10,024 nt of DNA from an uncultured Clostridia bacterium (GTDB taxonomy: Bacteria > Bacillota > Clostridia > Oscillospirales > Acutalibacteraceae). The notes under the pieces were generated by a model, which ran no database searches, had not been told where the DNA came from, and saw only the letters and a list, made by a program, of their open reading frames with translations. This document shows positions 1 through 5,247 of the stretch, piece after piece. Each line of letters opens with the position of its first letter. Within the stretch, counting starts at the first letter, position 1. A program made the position numbers and the translations under genes. Where the stretch lies: assembly GCA_946626015.1 (NCBI GenBank), contig CAMOTT010000062.1, positions 1-10,024 on the forward strand, written 5' to 3'.

Positions 1-55
1 CCTTGCGACCATTAGAACCTGAATCTAACGCGTCTGCCAATTCCGCCATACCCGC
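1..55 (-). tRNA. tRNA-Leu (CAG anticodon), partial
   Basis: Read on the minus strand, this begins with the acceptor strand GCGGGTA, then TG and the D-arm sequence GCGGAATTGGCAGACGC typical of bacterial leucine tRNAs. The anticodon stem TTAGA/TCTAA (positions 28-12) closes the loop TTCAGGT, whose anticodon CAG lies at 21-19 and reads CUG codons. The window edge removes the rest of the variable arm, the T arm and the 3' acceptor strand. It lies 48 bases downstream of a second tRNA-Leu on the same strand, and there is too little space for its own promoter, so it is probably co-transcribed with it. Confidence 0.93.
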
Positions 56-70
56 GTATTAAGTTGTTCC

Positions 71-104
71 AAAAAATCGGGTTCCCGATGAGGGGAACCC
101 GATT
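71..104 (-). terminator. Terminator-like hairpin between the two tRNA-Leu genes
   Basis: A perfect 12-bp inverted repeat (75-86 with 93-104, arm AATCGGGTTCCC) has a 6-base loop and, on the minus strand, is followed by six T residues (76-71, two of which pair at the stem foot). This is the form of an intrinsic terminator. Its first arm base overlaps the final A of the CCA end of the upstream tRNA. It stands directly between two tRNA-Leu genes, only about 15 bases ahead of the second, so it must be leaky, or act in processing, if the second gene depends on the upstream promoter. Confidence 0.75.
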
Positions 105-187
105 GGTGCGAGAGACGGGACTTGAACCCGTACGGGATTACCACACGCCCCTCAAACGTGCGCGTCTGCCGATTCCGCCACTCTCGC
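104..187 (-). tRNA. tRNA-Leu (GAG anticodon)
   Basis: This is a complete 84-base class II tRNA read on the minus strand. The acceptor strands GCGAGAG and CTCTCGC pair perfectly and are followed by discriminator A and an encoded CCA. The D arm is GCGGAATCGGCAGACGC. The anticodon stem CACGT/GCGTG closes the loop TTGAGGG, with anticodon GAG at 153-151 reading CUC/CUU codons. A short variable arm (TGG-TAAT-CCC) is followed by a T arm with stem ACGGG/CCCGT and loop TTCAAGT. A perfect promoter lies just upstream at 231-203. Confidence 0.96.
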
Positions 188-202
188 AAGAGAACAGTGG
201 TT

Positions 203-231
203 ATTATATCAGAGATTTTCGGGTGTGTCAA
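203..231 (-). promoter_or_regulatory. Sigma-A promoter for the tRNA-Leu genes
   Basis: On the minus strand, -35 TTGACA (231-226) and -10 TATAAT (208-203) both match consensus exactly, with the ideal 17-base spacer. The -10 box ends 15 bases before the mature 5' end of tRNA-Leu(GAG), leaving room for a short leader. Such a strong promoter fits stable RNA genes. Confidence 0.92.
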
Positions 232-293
232 TAGAAAAATAAAAAATTTTTGATTTATTTTTAATTCAGTACGCAATAATTTTTTTGAAGGGG

Positions 294-317
294 TTTTGGA
301 ACGGCTTTTTTCCAAAA
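294..317. repeat. AT-rich inverted repeat in the tRNA/deacetylase gap
   Basis: TTTTGGAA (294-301) and TTCCAAAA (310-317) form a perfect 8-bp stem around an 8-base loop. Neither strand has a T-run directly after the stem, so it is not a convincing terminator. The surrounding gap (188-439) is very AT-rich and otherwise holds only the two divergent promoters. Confidence 0.4.
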
Positions 318-370
318 AAAATATATAAGAATACAAAAGGTTACAAAATATTAAAAATACAGTTATTTTG

Positions 371-398
371 TTGATTTTTGTCAGGAGTTTGTTATAAT
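371..398 (+). promoter_or_regulatory. Promoter of the polysaccharide deacetylase gene
   Basis: The -35 TTGATT (371-376) and -10 TATAAT (393-398) are separated by 16 bases. The -10 is preceded by TG at 390-391, giving an extended -10 (TGnTATAAT). It lies about 40 bases ahead of the start codon at 440. Confidence 0.75.
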
Positions 399-439
399 CA
401 AACTAAAGCATAAAACAAATTACGAAAGGTCGAATTGAG

Positions 440-1402
440 TTGAGAAAAAGGAATAATAAACTGGTTACAATACTTTCCGCTCTTGTTATTATTTTGTCTG
501 TCATATTTGTGATCGCGCATTTTGCTTCGTCAAAATCAAGCAAACCAAAGGATAATACCAACGCCGGAACCACTGTAACTCAGCAGGATAAAACGGAGAA
601 AGAAGAGACTGAAAACTCCGGGACGAAAGCCTCTGTGACTACCGGAGCCACAACCGCGGCTACTACCGCAAAAACCGAGACCGTGACGGAAAAGGCAGCG
701 GCTATTCCTCCGGTGACCACCGAAAAATATGACGGAACGGCAAGGTATGCGGCTTTTACTTTTGACGACGGTCCTTCGCCGACAATTACAAACGAAGTGC
801 TCAAGGTCCTGAGAGACAACAATGCGCGCGCCACCTTTTTCATACTTGGTCAGAACGCGAAAGCTTATCCGAATATAGTTAAAAACATAGTAAATTCAGG
901 TTGTGAGGTGGGCAGCCACAGTTACAGCCATAAGAATTACGCCAAGCTCACTTCAAGCGAGATAAAGTCTGACCTGAGCAACTCCGTAAAGGCTATCGAG
1001 GAGGTATCGGGAACAACTGTGCGGCTTTTCCGTTTGCCCTATGGGTCCAAAAGCGATACGGTAAAGCAATCCATCAATTTGCCCATTATCCTCTGGTCGT
1101 ATGACACCCGTGACTGGGCATATAAAATTAAAAAGAACGATAAACGCTCAGCGTCCCAGATAGAGGCTGACAGGAAGGCGATAGTGAACAAGCTGCTCAA
1201 CTCTATAAGAGACGGAGAAATAGTCCTTATGCACGATATGAACAAGATGACCCTGGATGTTTGCAAGGAGGTTATACCCGCCCTTGTCAAGGATGGCTGG
1301 AAGATCGTTTCCGTCAGCGAGCTTGCCGCAATGAGGGACAAGGAGCTGAAAAGCGGAACAATCTATTCCATGCCCATAAAGGACGCAAAGAAAACCTCTT
1401 AA
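440..1402 (+). CDS. Membrane-anchored polysaccharide deacetylase (NodB domain, PdaA/PgdA-like)
   Basis: This 320-residue protein belongs to the NodB/CE4 family, metal-dependent enzymes that remove N-acetyl groups from sugars, often on peptidoglycan. It has a basic N-terminus and one hydrophobic segment (about 8-28) acting as signal anchor or uncleaved signal peptide. A Thr/Ala/Glu-rich wall-spanning linker (about 35-98) and the catalytic domain (about 103-295) follow. The CE4 motifs are present: TFDDGP with Asp109/Asp110, the zinc-type H-S-Y-S-H motif with His160 and His164, R-L-P-Y-G at 198-202, the Y-D-T-R-D-W segment at 221-226, and M-H-D at 264-266. The third motif has Leu where Pro is more usual (RPPYG). 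The start is TTG, chosen because AAAGGT (425-430) lies 9 bases ahead and no in-frame ATG precedes the hydrophobic segment. It is a single-gene unit with its own promoter and terminator. The exact substrate cannot be told from sequence; peptidoglycan is the likeliest. Confidence 0.92.
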   Translation: MRKRNNKLVTILSALVIILSVIFVIAHFASSKSSKPKDNTNAGTTVTQQDKTEKEETENSGTKASVTTGATTAATTAKTETVTEKAAAIPPVTTEKYDGTARYAAFTFDDGPSPTITNEVLKVLRDNNARATFFILGQNAKAYPNIVKNIVNSGCEVGSHSYSHKNYAKLTSSEIKSDLSNSVKAIEEVSGTTVRLFRLPYGSKSDTVKQSINLPIILWSYDTRDWAYKIKKNDKRSASQIEADRKAIVNKLLNSIRDGEIVLMHDMNKMTLDVCKEVIPALVKDGWKIVSVSELAAMRDKELKSGTIYSMPIKDAKKTS

Positions 1403-1421
1403 AATCGTAAATAAACGCAAA

Positions 1422-1463
1422 AAGCGCCTCACAGGCTTGATGCTTGCGAGGCGCTTGATTTTT
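1422..1463. terminator. Bidirectional intrinsic terminator
   Basis: The 9-bp perfect stem AAGCGCCTC (1422-1430) with GAGGCGCTT (1448-1456) closes a 17-base loop. On the plus strand it is followed by GATTTTTTT; on the minus strand it is followed by a run of T (complement of the A-run before 1422). It sits between the convergent deacetylase and kinase-like genes and can end both transcripts. Confidence 0.88.
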
Positions 1464-1495
1464 TTACGGTTTTATTATCCGCCGGGTTTTACAGC

Positions 1496-2053
1496 TTATT
1501 TTTTAAGTACGTATTTTGCGTAGAAATCTTCTATTGCCGCGTAGAAATCCTCAACGGTGCCATCGTTCTTGATAACAACATCAGCGAGCTTTTCGGTCTC
1601 GGAGGTCTGGAAGATCTTCTCTTCGCCCTCATCGTATTCGCGGAGCTTGTTTATATCCTTGCCGTCGCGCTCAGAGCCTCTGGCGAGCATTCTTTCGTAC
1701 CTTACCATATCGTCACTGATAACGATATCAACAAGCACAAATTCATCGCCGAACTGCTCCTTGAGATATTTAACGTCTGAAAGGGGACGGATGCCGGAAA
1801 CGAGGAAAATATCCTTGCCGGATTCCTTGATTTTCTTTACTATCTGCTCAGGGAAGAAGGTCTGACCGTACTGACCCATATACTTCTGCGAAGTTTTGTG
1901 AAGATTTTCACGGGTAAGCTCAAGGCCGTCCTTTGCTGCCAGTTCCCTGACTATGTCGCCAATGGATACCATGGGGAGTTCGTATTTCTTGGAGATGTAC
2001 TCAAGAAAATAGTCTTTTCCCGTGCCGTTTTTTCCGACTGCTGCCAATACCAT
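1496..2053 (-). CDS. P-loop nucleotide kinase-like protein (dephospho-CoA kinase / UPF0200-like)
   Basis: This is a 185-residue single-domain P-loop protein with the layout of nucleoside monophosphate and dephospho-CoA kinases. It has an N-terminal GKNGTGKD loop (7-14), I-G-D-I-V-R-E at 31-37 (the position of the NMP-binding helix), V-S-G-I-R-P at 85-90 at the end of the second core strand, and an Arg-rich lid-like segment R-M-L-A-R-G-S-E-R (121-129). The order resembles archaeal UPF0200 proteins and phage deoxynucleotide kinases. Substrate unknown. The Lys of the P-loop is followed by Asp-Tyr rather than Ser/Thr. The start is ATG at 2053 because GGAGGT (2066-2061) lies 7 bases upstream; a TTG further upstream would fall inside that binding site. 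A promoter (2115-2087) lies just downstream of the preceding lipoprotein gene. It is not the main coaE, whose P-loop normally reads GxxGSGKS. Confidence 0.8.
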   Translation of the reverse strand: MVLAAVGKNGTGKDYFLEYISKKYELPMVSIGDIVRELAAKDGLELTRENLHKTSQKYMGQYGQTFFPEQIVKKIKESGKDIFLVSGIRPLSDVKYLKEQFGDEFVLVDIVISDDMVRYERMLARGSERDGKDINKLREYDEGEEKIFQTSETEKLADVVIKNDGTVEDFYAAIEDFYAKYVLKK

Positions 2054-2060
2054 AAAATTT

Positions 2061-2066
2061 ACCTCC
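2061..2066 (-). promoter_or_regulatory. Ribosome binding site deciding the kinase-like start
   Basis: GGAGGT on the minus strand lies 7 bases before ATG at 2053, which fixes that codon as the start rather than TTG at 2068, which overlaps the site. Confidence 0.88.
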
Positions 2067-2086
2067 AAAGCTTTTTACTTAAATTT

Positions 2087-2115
2087 ATTTTAAAATACTT
2101 TCACTGATTTGTCAA
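2087..2115 (-). promoter_or_regulatory. Promoter of the kinase-like gene
   Basis: On the minus strand, -35 TTGACA (2115-2110) is a perfect match and -10 TAAAAT (2092-2087) follows after 17 bases. It begins only 10 bases after the stop of the upstream lipoprotein gene, so the kinase-like gene can be expressed independently. No terminator is visible between the two genes, so read-through is also possible. Confidence 0.82.
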
Positions 2116-2124
2116 ATTGATTTA

Positions 2125-3093
2125 TCAATATTTGAAAAGCCTGTTTATGATGATATCGTTTTCCGTTACGCTGTACTGTTTGACAAGATAAGCCACAGCC
2201 TTCTCAAACTCGTCGGAGCGGAGAGCCTTTAAACAGTCGCCCCGGTACTGATCAAAGTAACCGTCCTCTTGTTTTGAAAGATCCTCGCGAACCACAAGGA
2301 ACACATAATTATCCAACGTGAAAACCGAGGCTTTTCCGTTCTCCAGCGCCCAGACCGCCTGGAAAAAGCCGATGGGGTAATCCTTGCTGTCGCTTTTGAG
2401 CACAGTAAAGTCGGAATAGTTTATGCCGTATGCGCCATCGCCGGAGCTTACGAGGGCGGCAATGTCCGCGCCGGCGTCGAGCTTGTCCTTCATCTCGTTG
2501 AATTTTTTTACGGTCTCATTTTTCTCCTGAGTGGTCATAACAGATTCTATGCCGTTTTCATCTGTCTTGAAAAAATAGCCGAGAACAGCTTTGAACCCCA
2601 CATAATTGGCGTTAAAGTAGTTTTTGAGTTCGGTTGAGCTTACGGCTTTAGTGCCCTTTTCGCCGTAGTAGGCGTTAAAAAGCGCCTCCCGCGCGGCATT
2701 GAAGGTCTCGATCTTTGTCAGGGTCTGCTTTGAGACGTTTTTGGATTTGTAGTAACTGCCGAAGGTGAGCCAAAGCTTACTGACACGGTCTGAAACGGTG
2801 TACTTGTAAGGGGTATCAAGCTTGAGACCCATGTTGGCGTATTCGCTTAGTACGGCAATATATTCCGTGCACAAATACTTGACCTTTTCGCGGATCTGAG
2901 CCTTGGCCGGTTCCGGCTCAAGGCCGTAGCTCTCCGGCTTGGAGCGGACTGCGTCAAGGTAGTAGCTGTATATTTCGTCGGAGATCCCGATGCCGCCAAC
3001 GTTGAGCGCGTATTTTTCGCCAAAGGGCAGGGAGCAGGCGGCCAGAGAAATCAGGACCGACAAAATCAAAGCCAAAGCGGCAAACTTTTTCAA
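2125..3093 (-). CDS. PrsA/SurA-like lipoprotein with degenerate parvulin region
   Basis: This is a 322-residue exported lipoprotein. Its N-terminus (MKKFAALALILSVLISLAAC) is a classic type II signal peptide with lipobox L-A-A-C, predicting lipidation at Cys20 and anchoring on the outer face of the membrane. Residues 31-135 resemble the helical chaperone part of PrsA/SurA proteins. Residues about 165-270 follow a parvulin layout: a strand at 168-175, a helix K-F-N-E-M-K-D-K-L ending in G-A-D-I-A-A-L (197-214), a segment resembling the parvulin F..A.W.L..G..S (243-258), and a closing strand Y-V-F-L-V-V (263-268). The usual parvulin catalytic His residues are not seen, so isomerase activity is doubtful; a chaperone or folding role is inferred. 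The start is TTG at 3093: GGAGGT (3106-3101) lies 7 bases ahead, and this start puts the signal peptide at residue 1. An upstream ATG would add 12 residues across that site. Confidence 0.82.
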   Translation of the reverse strand: MKKFAALALILSVLISLAACSLPFGEKYALNVGGIGISDEIYSYYLDAVRSKPESYGLEPEPAKAQIREKVKYLCTEYIAVLSEYANMGLKLDTPYKYTVSDRVSKLWLTFGSYYKSKNVSKQTLTKIETFNAAREALFNAYYGEKGTKAVSSTELKNYFNANYVGFKAVLGYFFKTDENGIESVMTTQEKNETVKKFNEMKDKLDAGADIAALVSSGDGAYGINYSDFTVLKSDSKDYPIGFFQAVWALENGKASVFTLDNYVFLVVREDLSKQEDGYFDQYRGDCLKALRSDEFEKAVAYLVKQYSVTENDIIINRLFKY

Positions 3094-3100
3094 TACGCGC

Positions 3101-3106
3101 ACCTCC
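3101..3106 (-). promoter_or_regulatory. Ribosome binding site deciding the lipoprotein start
   Basis: GGAGGT on the minus strand lies 7 bases before TTG at 3093. It favours that TTG over the ATG codons upstream, which lack a comparable site. Confidence 0.85.
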
Positions 3107-3135
3107 GTTCCGAAAATTTTAATCATCAATCTATT

Positions 3136-3164
3136 ATTTTAATACATCATCCCCGTTTAGTCAA
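3136..3164 (-). promoter_or_regulatory. Promoter of the lipoprotein gene
   Basis: On the minus strand, -35 TTGACT (3164-3159) and -10 TAAAAT (3141-3136) are separated by 17 bases, about 43 bases ahead of the TTG start. Two palindromic TTTTGCAAAA copies lie immediately upstream of the -35 box. Confidence 0.8.
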
Positions 3165-3171
3165 ATAGATA

Positions 3172-3199
3172 TTTTGCAAAATCAGGATTTTTTGCAAAA
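3172..3199. repeat. Two copies of palindrome TTTTGCAAAA
   Basis: The self-complementary decamer TTTTGCAAAA occurs at 3172-3181 and again at 3190-3199, with 18 bases between repeat starts. It lies in the divergent lipoprotein/lepA control region, directly upstream of the lipoprotein -35 box. The arrangement resembles a tandem binding site for a dimeric regulator, but AT-rich chance occurrence is possible. Confidence 0.45.
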
Positions 3200-3228
3200 G
3201 CTGAACGGAAACACCTGAGAATTGATGC

Positions 3229-3265
3229 GCCTGAAAAATTATTGTTGATATTTTCGGGCTTTTTT
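3229..3265 (+). terminator. Hairpin plus T6 upstream of lepA (terminator or attenuator)
   Basis: GCCTGAAAA (3229-3237) pairs with TTTTCGGGC (3251-3259), nine pairs including one T-G, around a 13-base loop, and is followed directly by six T residues (3260-3265). This is a standard intrinsic terminator in the plus direction. No plus-strand gene precedes it; the neighbour upstream is divergent. It could end a short leader transcript of lepA or block stray plus-strand transcription. No clear lepA promoter is visible; weak AT-rich -10-like sequence (TATTATAAAT) lies at 3271-3280. Confidence 0.6.
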
Positions 3266-3290
3266 GTTAGTATTATAAATATAAATTGCC

Positions 3291-3297
3291 AGAGGTG
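3291..3297 (+). promoter_or_regulatory. Ribosome binding site of lepA
   Basis: AGAGGTG lies 6 bases before TTG at 3304 and overlaps the sequence that would be coding if the upstream TTG at 3286 were used, so it supports the shorter protein. Confidence 0.8.
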
Positions 3298-3303
3298 AAT
3301 ATC

Positions 3304-5118
3304 TTGCCGGTACCGAAAGAAAACATACGAAATTTCAGCATCATAGCCCATATCGACCACGGAAAATCCACCCTTGCGGACAGGCTGCTTGAGTTGACGG
3401 ATTCCGTGGCTATCCGCGATATGACGGCTCAGATCCTTGACAACATGGATCTTGAGCGGGAGAGAGGCATCACTATAAAGGCCCATGCCGTGACCCTCAA
3501 ATATACGGCGAAGGACGGCAAGGAATACACCTTGAACCTGATCGATACCCCCGGCCACGTTGACTTCAATTACGAGGTCTCCCGTTCCCTTGCCGCCTGC
3601 GAGGGCGCCATACTTATAGTGGACGCTTCCCAGGGCATAGAGGCTCAGACCCTTGCCAACACCTATCTGGCGCTGGATCATAATCTGGAGATCGTGCCGG
3701 TGATAAATAAGATCGACCTGCCTGCGGCGGACCCGGAAAGAGTGGCTGCGGAGATCGAGGATGTTATAGGTCTGGACTGCTCAAAGGCTCCCAGAGTTTC
3801 CGCCAAGACAGGCGAAAATGTTGCGGAGGTGCTGGAGCGTATAGTTGAGGATATACCTGCTCCGCCGGATGCAGACGACAGCAAACCCCTCAGAGCCCTC
3901 ATTTTTGATTCCGTTTATGACAGCTACAAGGGCGTTATTGTCTACGTGCGCGTCAAGGACGGCGTGCTTAAGGTGGGGGACACCATGAGGATGATGGCCA
4001 CCGGAGCGGAATTCACCGTGGTGGAGCTTGGCCATATGTCCGCCCGGAGCATGATGCCGGCGGAGGCCTTGTACGCAGGAGAAGTGGGCTATATCACAGC
4101 CTCGATCAAAACCGTCAGTGACGCCCGGGTGGGCGATACTGTCACAACCGCGCAAAGACCGGCGGAGGAACCTCTGCCCGGTTACAGAAGGGTCAACCCC
4201 ATGGTTTTTTGCGGAGTTTACCCGGCGGACGGCGCGGACTATGAAAATCTCAGGGACGCGCTTGAAAAGCTCCAGCTCAACGATGCATCTCTTTCCTATG
4301 AACCTGAGACCTCCGGCGCCCTCGGCTTCGGTTTCCGCTGCGGATTTTTGGGACTTTTGCACCTTGAGATAATCCAGGAGCGGCTTGAGAGGGAATATGA
4401 CCTCGATCTGGTAACAACAGTGCCCAGCGTTGTTTACAAAATACATCTTAACGATGGTTCTATGGTGGAGATAGACAACCCCACCCATTACCCTGACCCG
4501 GCGATGATCTCCTACTGCGAGGAGCCTTTTACCAACGCCCATGTGTATTCTCCGCCTGAATATGTGGGAGCGATAATGGATCTTTGCCAGGAGCGCAGGG
4601 GCGTTTTCAAAAACATGACCTACATTTCCTCGGACAGGGTGGATATCTTCTACGAGCTGCCACTGAATGAGATAATTTATGATTTCTTTGATTCGCTGAA
4701 ATCCCGCACAAGGGGATACGCCTCCTTTGATTATGAGATCTCGGATTACCGAAGATCCGAGCTTGTCAAGCTTGACGTTCTGCTAAACGGAGACGTTATC
4801 GACGCACTTTCGTTTATAATCCACTCTGAGAAAGCTTACGGCAGGGCAAGGAAAATCGCCGAAAAGCTCAAGGAGAATATTCCGCGCCAGATGTTTGAGA
4901 TACCCATTCAGATAGCCATCGGCGGCAAGGTCATTGCCAGGGAGACGGTAAAGGCCATGCGCAAGGATGTTCTCGCAAAGTGCTACGGCGGCGATATCAC
5001 GAGGAAGAAAAAGCTCCTTGAAAAGCAGAAGGAAGGCAAAAAGAGGATGCGCCAGTTCGGTACCGTGGAGGTGCCCCAGGAGGCGTTCATGGCCGTGCTC
5101 AAGCTGGATGACGATTAA
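3304..5118 (+). CDS. lepA: Elongation factor 4 (LepA), ribosome back-translocase GTPase
   Basis: This 604-residue protein is a full-length EF4/LepA, a translational GTPase that binds the ribosome and is linked to 30S assembly and rescue of stalled or mistranslocated ribosomes. The G motifs are intact: G1 A-H-I-D-H-G-K-S-T (15-23), the switch I R-G-I-T (54-57), G3 D-T-P-G-H (81-85), G4 N-K-I-D (135-138) and G5 S-A-K-T-G (166-170). Domain II and the EF-G-like domains follow, with the conserved G-F-R-C-G-F-L-G-L-L-H-L-E segment. The C-terminus is the LepA-specific domain, including C-Y-G-G-D-I-T-R-K-K-K-L and R-M-R-Q-F-G. TTG at 3304 is chosen because AGAGGTG lies 6 bases ahead and the resulting N-terminus (MPVPKENIRNFSIIAHIDHG) matches the family's usual length before G1. 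It is transcribed divergently from the lipoprotein gene, and no terminator is obvious after it. Confidence 0.97.
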   Translation: MPVPKENIRNFSIIAHIDHGKSTLADRLLELTDSVAIRDMTAQILDNMDLERERGITIKAHAVTLKYTAKDGKEYTLNLIDTPGHVDFNYEVSRSLAACEGAILIVDASQGIEAQTLANTYLALDHNLEIVPVINKIDLPAADPERVAAEIEDVIGLDCSKAPRVSAKTGENVAEVLERIVEDIPAPPDADDSKPLRALIFDSVYDSYKGVIVYVRVKDGVLKVGDTMRMMATGAEFTVVELGHMSARSMMPAEALYAGEVGYITASIKTVSDARVGDTVTTAQRPAEEPLPGYRRVNPMVFCGVYPADGADYENLRDALEKLQLNDASLSYEPETSGALGFGFRCGFLGLLHLEIIQERLEREYDLDLVTTVPSVVYKIHLNDGSMVEIDNPTHYPDPAMISYCEEPFTNAHVYSPPEYVGAIMDLCQERRGVFKNMTYISSDRVDIFYELPLNEIIYDFFDSLKSRTRGYASFDYEISDYRRSELVKLDVLLNGDVIDALSFIIHSEKAYGRARKIAEKLKENIPRQMFEIPIQIAIGGKVIARETVKAMRKDVLAKCYGGDITRKKKLLEKQKEGKKRMRQFGTVEVPQEAFMAVLKLDDD

Positions 5119-5185
5119 CTCCCCTGTGAACAATGACAAAATCAATACCTGTTTTTTGTAATTTTATACAAACATTCTATATCTG

Positions 5186-5214
5186 TTGAAAGAGAGTTAT
5201 TATCGTGATATAAT
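5186..5214 (+). promoter_or_regulatory. Promoter of the GPH transporter gene
   Basis: The -35 TTGAAA (5186-5191) and perfect -10 TATAAT (5209-5214) are 17 bases apart, about 34 bases before the start codon. AACATTC (5171-5177) and its reverse complement GAATGTT (5217-5223) flank the two boxes, a possible operator pair. Confidence 0.85.
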
Positions 5215-5233
5215 ATGAATGTTATAGAATATT

Positions 5234-5240
5234 AAGGAGG
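5234..5240 (+). promoter_or_regulatory. Ribosome binding site of the GPH transporter gene
   Basis: AAGGAGG is a full-strength site 7 bases ahead of TTG at 5248. It decides for this TTG start, since no ATG stands near it. Confidence 0.9.
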
Positions 5241-5247
5241 AATCGAA

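Noticed and set aside
294..317. Possible terminator in the tRNA/deacetylase gap
   Set aside because: The stem is perfect, but neither strand has a T-run directly after it, and no gene ends here.
25..336. A 103-codon open frame across the tRNA region
   Set aside because: It runs through two tRNA genes and their promoter; the repeated W-R-N-x-Q-T-R peptide is only the tRNA-Leu D-arm sequence translated twice.
3157..3681. A 174-codon minus-strand frame across the lepA start
   Set aside because: It overlaps the lipoprotein promoter and the lepA G1 region in antisense and shows no domain or start signal.
3781..4542. A 253-codon open frame on the minus strand inside lepA
   Set aside because: It lies wholly antisense to an intact LepA with all GTPase motifs; its His- and Arg-rich translation has no recognisable domain and no convincing ribosome binding site.
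5119..5185. Terminator after lepA
   Set aside because: Only a weak AT-rich palindrome (TTTGTA with TACAAA around 5156-5171) is present, with no GC stem and T-run; I could not support a terminator here.
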